Source of the DNA: Pilasporangium apinafurcum | Lineage: Eukaryota > Oomycota > Peronosporomycetes > Pythiales > Pythiaceae | Direction: 5' to 3' | Length of the DNA: 64,000 bases | Assembly: GCA_001600495.1 (NCBI GenBank) | Contig: BCKE01000007.1 | Coordinates: 781,603 to 845,602, forward strand | Part shown: in pieces, positions 37,983 to 48,296 of the stretch | Position numbering within the stretch: position 1 is the stretch's first letter | Layout: each line of letters begins with the position of its first letter | Made by a program: the position numbers and the translations under genes | The notes under the pieces: model-generated | The model's database searches: none | What the model saw: the letters and a program-made list of their open reading frames with translations, nothing else | Told to the model about the DNA's origin: nothing

Positions 37983-39710
37983 TCACTTGTCTTCCTTCTT
38001 CTCCTCGTCTTTCTTCTCGTCCTTCTTCGTCATCTGCGCCATCGCGGCTTGGATTTTTGGATCGTTGGGATCAACACCTGGCAGTCCCGAGAGCAGCGAG
38101 TTCACGAACGAGGCATCCATGAACGGCAGATTGGAGGCTGGAGCCGGGGCTGGTGGTGGAACCCCGGCCTGTGCTGATTCGGTTTTCTGTTCTTCTTGCA
38201 CGGGTTCGGCTTTTGGTGCAGGAATTGGTGCAGGAGGAGCCTCCTACGATGTTAGATAAAAGAATATGACCAGTTAAGTCACCTATGCAATATTTGCTGT
38301 AAGCATATGCGGTTTTATAAAACATACTGCTTGCTTTGGTGATGCTGGTGCTGGCTCAGATGCTGGAGCAGCCGCTTCTTCCTGTCGTCGTGCTTCCTCT
38401 GCCGCACGCTTCTGAGCTGCTTCTTGACGAGCACGTTCTTCTTCCATTGACACACGAAGCGCCTGGGCACACACACAGATAGTTAGTCACCAGAGCGTTC
38501 AAGGTTAAACATTTGGCGGTTCATCGTTGTTCGTACCAGCGCCAATTCAGGGTCCATACTCGGGTCAACGCCTCCGTACTCTGCAAAGTCACCACCACCA
38601 CCAACACCACCACCCGCTGCTGCCGCAACGGCACTGTCATCGCCATGCAAGACTGGAGAAGACACCAAAACGTCTGAGGGCAACACGCCTGCAGGGACTG
38701 TAACGAGATGGCTAACGCAACAGATAAACAAGTACCATTAGCCACGCTTACTCAGACATAATCTTATCATAATTGCAATCTCCGTACCTGTTATTGTTAC
38801 TGCTCGCAGCATCCACAAACACTTGCAGTTTTCCGGCATTAGCGTCCACTTCGCCCATGCTAATCACATCAACAGCAATCTATAACACCAACGGCATAAT
38901 AACATGTCCGAATTAGTTTGAGTTTTGGGGCGACTGATATACAGAGCGTGTAAACAAGTACATTGTTTTTCTTCAGGAGTTTGCCGATCTTGGTGAGTGT
39001 TTTCTCGTCTTCTGCAATTGGAGAGCCGATGAAAACAACCACTCTCTGTGCACCTGAAAATGATAAAGACCATTCAAACTAAGATGAGCTACGGCATCCG
39101 TATTCTTCCTGCCTCAATGCAAAGCATCAGGCACATAAGAGCACCCACCAGTCTTGTTTCTGCGGTGCTTGAGTGCGAGTTGCGCCACTTGAATAGCATT
39201 TGAGAGCTTCATAATTCCCCCAATTGATACATTATGGATAGCAGTCAGTAACGTCCCCATATTGTCCGTAGGTGATGCTAACACTTGAACACTAGGTTGA
39301 TTCACACATTCACATATTAAGCAACTTCGTTTTATTATCCACTGTATAATATATATGTGCACGCACCTCTTGCCAGCCATGGTCAATACCCCTACAGTGC
39401 TTTCTGGATTCGACTGCGTCTTTGTACCACATAACAAATTGGCCGCATCATGCTGGGCCTCTAGTCGTGAGGGGATGTAGTCACCATTCCGCATCCACTC
39501 GGAATTATCCAAACTATATAGCAAATCCAATATCACCAGATGAGTATCCAAACAAACGACAGCATACCGAGCGTAAAAAAAAAGGGAGATATCAGGAAAT
39601 CAAGCACTAAAAGCAAGATCCATGCGCAGTCCATCATTCCTATCTATTCCCCCTTTCTCTATCTGCTGCATTTGGTAACATTACCATATCATCGTCGATT
39701 CGAGCGGCAT
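37983..39710 (-). CDS. RPN10: 26S proteasome regulatory subunit RPN10 (PSMD4), ubiquitin receptor
   Basis: Eight exons: 39710-39685, 39513-39367, 39291-39149, 39053-38962, 38879-38788, 38711-38537, 38462-38328 and 38243-37983; all phases agree, 356 residues. The start MPLESTMIC joins to LDNSEWMRNGDYIPSRLEAQ, the RPN10 VWA signature, followed by NPESTVGVLTMAG, RRNKTGGAQRVVVFIGSPI and DVISMGEVDANAGKLQVF. A ubiquitin-interacting motif spans the exon 6/7 junction (PELALALRVSMEEERAR). The rest is an Ala/Glu/Pro-rich tail with a second conserved patch (NLPFMDASFVNSLLSGLPGV) and a Lys-rich end. RPN10 docks ubiquitylated substrates at the proteasome. It is the most intron-rich gene of the window. Confidence 0.95.
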
Positions 39711-39892
39711 GTTGGTCTATCCTCTTCTTCTTCTTAACTTCTTGCTATTTTTCCTCTAGTTGCGATCTCAAAGGTGCAAAAAGCCGCGTTAAGTACGAAC
39801 CTGTTGCCTTCGAATGTCAAAAATCAATAATCGACATTTTCGACATTCGATAAAATACAGCAGTCTGTGATTTGAGCAGCAACTGACTGAAG
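39711..39892. promoter_or_regulatory. Shared divergent promoter, RPN10 and CaM methyltransferase
   Basis: 182 bp between opposed start codons. No specific element assigned. Confidence 0.45.
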
Positions 39893-40957
39893 ATGGCACG
39901 CGGTGGTGATGATGTCTCACCCATGAAGAAGGAGAATAGCAATAGCAAACGGCATTGGCAGGTACTGCGGCGTGCACTGGTCTCGCAAGCAAAATCCACC
40001 AATGCAGAGCTATCTGCTACGATTTCCACGGCATCATCCATCGCCACCGAGTTTTTTCCTGTGTTTCTCGCTGAACCAACACACCCAGAGCTGCTTGTGA
40101 CTGCACCCACTGCAGCGTTTGCATGGCTGACATACAACTTGTCCTTGCCAAAGCCACAAAGAAAGGATGCGTGTCGAGCAGTGATGGTGCATGTGCATGA
40201 GAAACGCAAAGACAAGAAAATCTCCATTGCTGAATTGTTCAGCCATAAAGTGAATCAAGGCGTTGACAACACTGGCAACATTCGCACGTGGCCGTCGGAG
40301 GCTATCCTGCTATCATATCTATTGCGACATGAAGTCTGCCAAAGTGTACAGCGTAGAGATGCAAATGGGATTCCAATTCCAATTAATTGTTGTGAACTGG
40401 GTGGCGGAATGGCAGGGTTGGCTAGTTTGGGCCTGCTGGCTCATTACCCTGTCGAGATAAATCGCTTTTTCATCACGGACGGCAATCCACTGGCGGTGCA
40501 AAATCTCAAGTTATGCGTGGAAGCCAACCTTTCACTGGGTATATTTCCATCTGCCATACTTGCTGATGGTGGGAGTGGTGAGGACAACAAAACCTCTGTG
40601 ACTGTTGAGCTGCTCCGATGGGATCGCCACATGTCTGCTTCAGAAGAGTTGCGAAATCGATTCGATTTGATCTTTGCTAGTGATTGCTTGTTTTTTGAAG
40701 ACTTCCACGTTGACTTAGCACACACAATCAAGCAATTGCTTCGACCGCGTACAGGACGTTGTTTGCTGCTGCAACCGAGCCGCAATGGATCAATGGAACG
40801 ATTCATTCAAATTGCACAAGCACATGGATTTATGGTGCACCGTTCCGACGATTACGACCCCGAGATCACCCAGAAACATCTCCAGTACCAACAAACGCGA
40901 CCAGACTACGTCCCGGACGTGCATTTCCCTATTTTTCTTACGCTCTCGTTGCCATAA
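39893..40957 (+). CDS. CAMKMT: Calmodulin-lysine N-methyltransferase
   Basis: Single exon, 354 residues, slightly longer than animal CaMKMT. An Arg/Lys N-terminus with WQVLRRAL is followed by a Rossmann methyltransferase of the lysine METTL21/CaMKMT type: DNTGNIRTWPSEAILLSYLL, CELGGGMAGLASLGLL (SAM-binding motif I), FITDGNPLAVQNL, LRWDRH, FDLIFASDCLFFEDF (catalytic DxxY/F-like loop) and LLLQPSRNGSMERF. The DNTGN-WPSE and CELGGGM combination is specific for CaMKMT, which trimethylates Lys115 of calmodulin using SAM. An insertion of about 30 residues before DNTGN is lineage-specific. Confidence 0.9.
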   Translation: MARGGDDVSPMKKENSNSKRHWQVLRRALVSQAKSTNAELSATISTASSIATEFFPVFLAEPTHPELLVTAPTAAFAWLTYNLSLPKPQRKDACRAVMVHVHEKRKDKKISIAELFSHKVNQGVDNTGNIRTWPSEAILLSYLLRHEVCQSVQRRDANGIPIPINCCELGGGMAGLASLGLLAHYPVEINRFFITDGNPLAVQNLKLCVEANLSLGIFPSAILADGGSGEDNKTSVTVELLRWDRHMSASEELRNRFDLIFASDCLFFEDFHVDLAHTIKQLLRPRTGRCLLLQPSRNGSMERFIQIAQAHGFMVHRSDDYDPEITQKHLQYQQTRPDYVPDVHFPIFLTLSLP

Positions 40958-41270
40958 CTTGGGCAAAAGATGGATGCAAAGGTTGTGAGTCATCGGTTTT
41001 GCTGTAGAGCTTAGATAATGTATGCACTTAGTTAAGTACGTATTGGCCAAATCTATTAAGTTCGTGCTCGTTGGTAAGTTTGTTGCAAAAAAGGGAAAGC
41101 AGAGGACACGTAGATCTGGGCACTTAGGAGGAAACGTAGCCGTGCAGAAGAAAGCGGCAAATCTTTAGTTTTAGTAGCGGATCGTTTGCGTGTGCCTATC
41201 TATCCTATTCTCTGCTGACCAGAGACCTCTACGAGTCGTAAGAAACGCAATAGCATCGAAGTCCTGGGTG
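40958..41270. other. Intergenic region before the kinesin gene
   Basis: 313 bp, presumed CaMKMT 3' end and kinesin promoter. No other feature seen. Confidence 0.5.
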
Positions 41271-44164
41271 ATGAGAACAAACGCGTCGAATGTGAGTGGT
41301 TTCATAATAAGAGAAACTGGATATGCGGTTGCATGGATCATTTCTTTTTTTCTTAATGAATCAACGTCTTTGTATAGAGTGAGAATGGCGCGTCAGGGAA
41401 CGTCCGTGTGTGCTGCCGTGTTCGTCCGCAGAATGCGAAGGAGTTGCGCATGCCTGACGCGAAGCGATGTGTTATGGTGACGGAGAATACCATTGAAGTG
41501 AAGGTACCTACACAATCAACGCGTCTTCTTTTTGCTCTTACATCATTTCTTATTTGACTACATGGTCAACATGATTCTGTGGACAGACTGGCGACGGTAC
41601 ACCTCAGAAATTCACCTACGACCACGTCTTTGGTGAGCAGGATAATCAGCAGACAGTGTTCGATACAGTTGCCCGCCCAGTAGTGCAAGGTATGGATTGT
41701 ATGCTAGTATGAATTGCTAGGTATTTGGTAATTTTGATCTGATTAAGTGGGCTCGTACGTCTTAAACATAGACATTATGGACGGCTACAATGCCACTATC
41801 TTCGCATATGGACAGACATCCTCGGGGAAAACGTACACCATGGAGGGTGCATCCATCGATGATCCCGATTTACGCGGCATCATTCCTCGGACAGCCACAG
41901 AAATATTTAACAACGTCATGGCTGCCGATGAAAATATGGAGTTTATTGTGAAAGTTAGCTATATTGAGATCTACATGGAACGCATCCGTGATTTATTGGA
42001 CCCATACAAATCCAAAGTGAACTTGCAAGTTCGTGAAGACGCACAACGTGGGATTTTCGTGGAAGGCATGACCGAGACGTGCGTCACAAGCGATGAGGAA
42101 CTACTTTCGACCATGCGCGATGGTGCAGCGAACCGTGCTGTGGCAGCCACGGGCATGAACGAGGGTAGTTCGCGTAGTCACAGTGTCTTTATGGTCACAT
42201 TGTTCCAGCGCAATCTAGTCAACCAAGCCACTAAAGCCGGTAAGCTCTACCTCGTGGATCTAGCCGGTTCTGAAATGGTGCGAAAGACTGGAGCATCAGG
42301 GAAACAACTTGAAGAAGCCAAGACGATCAACAAGTCGCTGTCTGCATTAGGCATGGTCATCAACGCGTTGACCGATCCGAACGCAACACACATTCCCTAT
42401 CGGGATAGTAAACTGACACGTGTGCTGCAGGAATCCATCGGTGGTAACTCCCGTACTGCACTGATTATCAACGTGTCACCCAGTAGTTTTAATGCACCTG
42501 AGACATTGTCGACGCTGCGGTTCGGTAATCGCGCGAAATCAATCAAGAACAAGGCCGTGGTGAATGAACAGCGCAGCGTGGAGGAATACAAACTTTTACT
42601 CGCGAAAGCAGAGAAGACAATCACAGTACAGCAGACGTATATCATATCATTGGAGGCTCGTTTGGCGGGTCTAACTGGAGGAACCGGAGATGGTGTGGCT
42701 CCAGGCGCGCTCGATCTGAAACTGGATCTTGCATTGGACACGAATGAAGAAGCTGCAGTTACAGTGGATACCGATGACAGTAAAGTGGATGCAAGCGACG
42801 TCGCGCTAAATTTTGCGTCATCCTCACGGTCATCAATTTGCTCAGATGAAAATGGAGCTCCCCGTTCACCAACTAGTCGGGCGGCGATAGCGTTGGAAGA
42901 GCTTCAAGAGAAGGTCACCCGACTGGAAGAAGAGTTGGCCGAAGAAAAACTCGAATCCACCCGGCGTGGAGAGGAGATTCGGCTGCTCACAGTGAAAGTA
43001 GAAGAGCAGGCTCATGCATTGGAGACAACCCGCGTTTTAAACGAAGAGCTTCAGAGTGTAAAGGACCTACAAGAGAAAACATTGGAGGACAAACTACGAC
43101 ATCGTGAGACTTTGCTTGCGGAATTGCGAGCAGATTATGAACGACTGAGCTTCGATCACAAGGAGCTCGTCATTCATGCCGAAACCATTCAAAGTGAATA
43201 CGACTCCCTGCTCCGTGAGCTTCCACCAACAGCACCAGCAGGTTCGCCTGGAAAGCTTGCAGCTGCTGCGGTTGCGTCTAAAACTGCTGATAGGACAGCA
43301 GAAGCAGCAGAATCAAAATCTGCGGCAGAAGGAACGGAAGCTGAAAGCGAAAGCAATACAATTAACGATGTACCAGCAACTAGCGAAGTTGCATCCGTAG
43401 AAGTCTCAGCAGCAGGCGAAAGTTCGAACGAATCGGTCGATTGGAAAGCGAAGTGCGCAACGCTGGAGACAGAGCTGAGAGAATACGAACGAGAATTCCG
43501 ACAGCTACAAACAAGTACTGAGCGCGAGAAAACCCGTTTGCTCGAAGATATTGACCGGAAAAAGGCGCAGATTCAGGAGCTCGAACAGCAAGTGGATGGA
43601 TCCAAGAATGCATCGGCGAATGGCTCAACCTCGCCAAGCAATAGTAACTCTGGTATGTCTGCACGCGAGCGACAGCACATGCGCTCCATCCAACAGAAAT
43701 TGGAACAATTGGTCGCGGTACATCGCCAGTTACTGCGCAAATATGCTTCCTTAGAGTTGGAGTTGTCCGAGGCAAAGAAGAAATTGGTGCTTCGTGACGA
43801 ACGCATTAAGCAAGTCGAAGCCAACAACCGGATTATGGCTGGTAACATGCGAGCCCAGGCAGAAAAGCATGTCGAGGAGCTGACCCATCTGCGTGACCAA
43901 ATTGCCGACTTTAGAGGTGCTCAGCGCTCGCATTTCGAGGCTCAAATGAGCAGCAACAACCTGGACACAAGTGTTATCAAGACGCTTCGTGGCGGTTCGT
44001 TCTATAACGATGGCGTGATTCGTCCGATTCGTGGTGGTGGGCGAAGGAAAACGGCGGCGCTTGGATCAGCAGTAGGTGGCACCTCATCAACTACGACGGA
44101 TCCTTCAGTTCCAACGACACCGTCGTCAGGATTTTTAAATCGTCTCTTTGGGAAAACCACTTAA
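41271..44164 (+). CDS. Kinesin-1 heavy chain (KIF5-like motor)
   Basis: Four exons, 41271-41291, 41378-41503, 41587-41689 and 41772-44164; 880 residues. The first 21-nt exon (MRTNASN) and the next two complete the motor N-terminus: NVRVCCRVRPQNAKE, then FTYDHVFGEQDNQQTVFDTVA. The main exon has the P-loop AYGQTSSGKTYTME, switch I NEGSSRSHSVF, switch II LVDLAGSE and the HIPYRDSKLTRVLQ helix. The motor ends near 345 with NKAVVNEQRS. The rest is coiled coil with low-complexity breaks and an Arg/Gly-rich tail. Kinesin-1 moves cargo to microtubule plus ends. No clear light-chain-binding or IAK-type autoinhibitory motif is seen, so cargo control may differ. Confidence 0.93.
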
Positions 44165-44432
44165 GAAGAAGAAAATATTAAGAAGAAGTAGCAGATGTAC
44201 TCGCACATAGAAGTGTACTCTTCGTTCAACTGTGCTTGCCAAAGTAATGCCAACAAAAATATCAACATGTTCAAGTATCAATTTCATTTTGTCAAGTGCG
44301 ATGTATGCTCTATTACAGGTTGAGTATTCTATAAGTTAGGATTTGGGCTACTGGAAGTGCTGGTTTTGGTCATTGATAGGCAGGAGAGAGAGGGGCAAAA
44401 CAGCGCGGAAGTCTCTGCCTTTGAATCCCACC

Positions 44433-44654
44433 ATGTCGGTATATGACGAAGTGGAGATAGAAGATATGGAATATAATGCGGAGGAACAGGTGTACTATTA
44501 CCCTTGTCCATGCGGCGACAAGTTCTTTATCCCGCTCGAAGATTTGTACGACGGTGAAGACATTGCGACGTGCCCAAGTTGTTCGCTTACGTTGCGTGTG
44601 ATATTTGATGAAGACGATCTGCCAGAATTGAAGGAAGAAGATGAGGAACCATGA
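44433..44654 (+). CDS. DPH3: Diphthamide biosynthesis protein 3 (CSL zinc finger)
   Basis: Single exon, 73 residues. It begins [12 protein letters not shown] and contains [13 protein letters not shown] and [13 protein letters not shown], the four zinc/iron-binding cysteines of the CSL finger, then an acidic tail. Length and motifs match DPH3/KTI11 well. DPH3 supplies electrons for diphthamide synthesis on elongation factor 2 and also serves Elongator tRNA modification. The start at 44433 is chosen because the 30 residues upstream in frame do not fit the family. Confidence 0.95.
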   Translation: MSVYDEVEIEDMEYNAEEQVYYYPCPCGDKFFIPLEDLYDGEDIATCPSCSLTLRVIFDEDDLPELKEEDEEP

Positions 44655-44905
44655 GCAAATCGACAGCTCCACTGGTCGCGAAGAACATGATCAGGCGAAA
44701 GTCCCTGTCTTCATAAGAGATGCATGCTATAGTGTGCCCATTGTATCCACTGCAGTAGTGTAGGCATTTATATTCATAATATTGGCTTCAACTCCACAGT
44801 AGAGAGATGGCAACAAGTATGAACTATTTCTAGCCGCGTAGATAGATGAGCAAATGGAAGAAACAATAGAGGGTTTTTATTTATTTCACCATCATCGTCA
44901 TTCGT

Positions 44906-45935
44906 CTAGCAGCAAGTGTCTTTCTGTGCCTCATCTGTTTGTGGATTATGGATATGGAAGCTCTGACCGCTAGGCTTCGACCCGCCGGCATTAATATCTT
45001 TGGAACGCACGTAGATCCGCAGCACGAGCGCCTCCAAAGCGTCCGCGACGGTCTTGACCTCGATCGTTGGCTCATACTCGACTGTTTGCTTCTGCACCTT
45101 TTTCAACAGATCTGATACAAGCTCGCTACGCTCGGTTAGCTCGAAAAGCTCGCATTGGTTCGTCACTGCCGACGTGCGTGCGTACATGAGGCTATTGGCG
45201 ATACGAAAAGGTATTGTTTCGCTCGGATCGTGGTCGTGTAGCCATCCGAGTCCCTGTGGTGGGTCTTTAAACACAGTCGTTTCCAGCAGCCGCTTCACTT
45301 CATCTGACTGGACAAATGTTGGCGGACGTTCCAGCGCTCGAGCATCAAGTTTGTCGATCTTGTTCTCCACGAGCATAACAGCAGACAACAGCGACGGATC
45401 GGCGTTGTCTTTGAGCGCACGTAGCCACTGATTCCCACCTGGGACACCTGGAAATACTTCCTTAAACGTTTGCTTCGCGCTCACATCGAAGACAACCAGT
45501 GCTCCTGCAGAGCGACGAAAAAGCAAATGGTGAATGCAAATCTGACAATACAAGAATGGCAGATGATCTATTACCGTGAGCTCGACGATAATGCGAGCTG
45601 GAAATTGCTTGATAACGCTCCTGGCCCGCGGTATCCCATACCTGTGCACGAAGAAATTGATTCGGTTCACCAAATTTCCAGTCGGGACGTTGCACTTTCA
45701 CTAAGTAGGAAGGATAAGTGAGAACACTATAATTCTTGCTCTCAGTTGCTTCGCCAATGCTTTGCTGATTACCTGTGACGAACTCGGGCTGTAGTGTTGG
45801 TGGACTACGAGCATCAAACTGTTGACCCCTCGCAGCTACTGACAGTAGATTTGTTTTCCCCACAGCAGCTGAGCCGATGAGCACGATTTTGTAGACGTAC
45901 TCACTCTTGGATGGAGAAGCTGGTGGAGATTCCAT
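44906..45935 (-). CDS. Rab-like small GTPase with large insertions
   Basis: Two exons, 45935-45575 and 45504-44906, phase 1; 319 residues, against about 210 for ordinary Rabs. The G motifs are present: GSAAVGKTNLL (P-loop), WDTAGQERY (switch II), ENKID (NKxD) and RTSAVTN (SAK-like). The protein ends CC, the dual-prenylation motif of Rabs. About 45 extra residues separate the P-loop from WDTAGQE, including a Ser/Gln-rich stretch, and more lie between NKxD and the SAK motif (PPQGLGWLHDHDPSE). Rabs control vesicle traffic. Subfamily is not clear; the insertions may be specific to this lineage. It is head to head with NUXM-like copy 2. Confidence 0.85.
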
Positions 45936-46259
45936 TGTGGATTTTCAAGCGTAATTCCGCGTCGATGCGGTATTATATGCCTTTACACCGCGTCGTTTCT
46001 TGATGAGGCTGGAAACACAGACAGAATGACTATTAGACAGCCCGAAAATAGACCAAATTGGCAGTGATAGCAGGAAGAACCTCGCTATTCGTGTCGTTTC
46101 GGAATTGTATTTTAGGTACTCCACTGTACTACATTCATTATTAATTTATAGATTATATTTGTTTAAGGAGGATCATCCACTCCCCTCCACCTCCTCTGTT
46201 TTATGGTGGTCCAGAGTGGAGTGAACAGGAAGAAGGCGCATCAAACAGACAGCAAAGCC
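45936..46259. promoter_or_regulatory. Shared divergent region, Rab-like gene and NUXM-like copy 2
   Basis: 324 bp between opposed start codons. No specific element assigned. Confidence 0.4.
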
Positions 46260-46671
46260 ATGAGCGACGGACTTCGTGATCCACGTGCGCCACGTTTCCC
46301 TGTGATTGTACAGCATCCGACTTTTGCTGATATCAAAGCCAACTTCGACGGTGCCGATTACCTCAAGTGGGGTGGCGTCACCGCTGCGTCCTTCTCACTC
46401 GGCTATGTCTTCGGTACGCACCATTACATGATGTTTCACTACGTTTTAGGTGATTCACAGACGTTATAGTACTAAGTATTGTGACTGTATGTGTATGTGG
46501 CAATAAACAATAGGCGCGAAATTGCACAAGCGTGTGGCTGGTCCATCCATGTGGGTGACGGGTGTGTTGGGTTCGTTGGGAGGCTTCTTGTGGGCGTACC
46601 AGAACTCATCCTTCCGTCTGCAAGGCTACAAGCAGAACGACGCGGAAGTGAAAAAGTACATCCGAAACTAA
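46260..46671 (+). CDS. Mitochondrial complex I NUXM-like (21 kDa type) subunit, copy 2
   Basis: Two exons, 46260-46413 and 46514-46671, phase 1 in a glycine codon exactly as in copy 1; 103 residues. It reads MSDGLRDPRAPRFPVIVQHPTF, a first helix (GVTAASFSLGYVFG), then MWVTGVLGSLGGFLWAYQNS and RLQGYKQNDAEVKKYI. Roughly half the residues match copy 1 at 32705-33182. It lacks the Asn tail and the extra N-terminal residues. An in-frame ATG at 46203 would add 19 residues; I prefer 46260 by comparison with copy 1. Like copy 1 it lies just upstream of an RPS11 gene on the same strand, so the two-gene block was duplicated in inverted orientation. Confidence 0.75.
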
Positions 46672-47110
46672 ACAATGATGAACATGAAGCAGCTACAGAG
46701 TATTTTTCGTTTCTTTTTGTCGTCATCAGCCTCAAACAACAAACTTGCGGGCCAGGAATAACAGATAAATATACGAAGCCAACGATGAAGATAGGAGAAT
46801 TCATCCGAGAGTCTTTGCTTCCTGCACATAAATATAAAAGAGAATGAATGCCAGTCAGCCAGAAATGCAGGCAGATTAGGTGCGGAGACAAACAACGTAG
46901 CATAATGTGTTGATGTGGCGATCCACGATCATGAGCCTGCCAGTATTCCAAAGCTGCACATTTTACTTCATATCGCTACTTTTGGAGACCCATGGCAGAT
47001 GTTTAAAACAATTTTGTTATAATTATGAGTGGTTTTTATGTGGTTGGTCAGGAACAGAGCTGTAGAAATGAACAATACAGTCACATTCCCGTTTCAGACC
47101 GATAGCCACC
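46672..47110. other. Intergenic region upstream of RPS11 copy 2
   Basis: About 440 bp, presumed promoter of RPS11 copy 2. It shows no similarity by eye to the region upstream of RPS11 copy 1. No other feature seen. Confidence 0.5.
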
Positions 47111-48182
47111 ATGGAGCACGTTGACCAGGTAAACGCCGCTTACTGCGTGATAAGCCGCGGCAGATGATGGTAGAAGCTCAAAGCCGACATGGAGTATATC
47201 AACGTCTCTCCACTGCTCACTCTCTCCCACTACCATTCAAGTCAGGAAGAGACTAGCTTCTAGACAGGATGGACAGGCTGCGATAAGAGGCGGAATCGTA
47301 CACGTGGGTGTGTGTGTGGCAAGCTCGGGAAGTGCTTTCTTGTGCGGCCACTTGTTGTGTCAGAAGGGTTCTTCTTTGTCTGTCTAAAACAGAAACTGAT
47401 CGATTTGGCTAGCTAGTTGGTGAGGTGATGGCTCACCAAGGCTGTAATCCATTGTGATCTGCTCTTCTCTCTGTTTGGATGAGAGGAGCAGACGGATGGA
47501 ATATGCACGAAAGCATTTCTCTACGCCCGAGTGTGTGTGGAGAGAGAGAATTCCATTCCGAAAGTAATAAAATCCGATTCATCATCGGCAGGAATGTGTT
47601 GATAGAAAATGGAGAAGGCTGCTGTTCAACCAATTTTGCTGCTGCATAAAGAGCTCTTCGTCTGTGCTTGCAGGAAACTCACGTGTACTGACCTTTTGAT
47701 TTTGTCTTCTAAATATATAGACCGAAAAGTCCTTCCAGAAGCAAGAAGGCATCTTCCTTGCCAGCAAGAAGTTTGCCGGCAAGAAGAAGGGTCCTCGTTT
47801 CTACAAGGAAGTTGGTCTTGGTTTCAAGACCCCAAAGGCTGCCATTGAAGGCCAGTATGTGGACAAGAAGTGCCCATTCACTGGTAACATCTCGATCCGT
47901 GGCCGTATCCTCAAGGGTGTTGTGCTCTCGACCAAGATGAAGCGCACCATCATCGTTCGTCGTGATTACTTGCACTTTGTGAAGAAGTACAAGCGTTTCG
48001 AGAAGCGTCACAAGAACGTTGCTGCCCACGTGTCGCCTGCGTTCCGTGTGAAGGAAGGTGATGTCGTGACCATTGGCCAGTGCCGTCCACTCGCCAAGAC
48101 TGTGCGCTTCAACGTCTTGGAAGTCGAATCTGCTTCGGAGACCAAGCCAATTAACGTGCGCAAGCAGTTCCGTCAATTCTAG
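47111..48182 (+). CDS. RPS11: 40S ribosomal protein S11 (uS17), copy 2
   Basis: Two exons, 47111-47128 and 47721-48182, with a 592-bp intron; 159 residues. The protein is the same as copy 1: the first-exon difference (GAG for GAA) is silent and exon 2 reads the same. Even the intron differs from copy 1 at only a few positions, such as GTGATAAGCC against GTGATGAACC near 47157. Both copies look functional. The genes are about 15 kb apart, in opposite orientation. Confidence 0.93.
47418..47500 (+). ncRNA. Candidate structured RNA in RPS11 copy 2 intron
   Basis: Same two hairpins as in copy 1: 47418-47438 (7-bp perfect stem) and 47448-47500 (TCCAT/ATGGA and TCTGCTC/GAGCAGA stems). Conservation adds little because the whole intron is near-identical. 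No clear H or ACA box. Confidence 0.2.
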
Positions 48183-48296
48183 GCTGGCACCTGCTACATT
48201 AGATGCTAGTATAGTTTCCAATCAGGTTGCTAATCCAATTTAGGATTTGTTTGAAGGGGCATTATGGGAATGAGTTGTGCATCTTTGTTTTTTGTA

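Larger units (their letters stand above)
47111..48217 (+). repeat. Inverted duplication arm 2 (RPS11 gene body)
   Basis: 1107-bp inverted partner of 31342-32448, same length, near-identical across exons, intron and about 35 bp of 3' flank. Divergence begins immediately 5' of the start codon. Confidence 0.9.

Noticed and set aside
41747-41771. Upstream part of the long kinesin frame, starting at the intron-proximal ATG-like codon
   Set aside because: The residues before IMDGYNATIF do not match kinesins; joining to the exon at 41587-41689 restores the family sequence.
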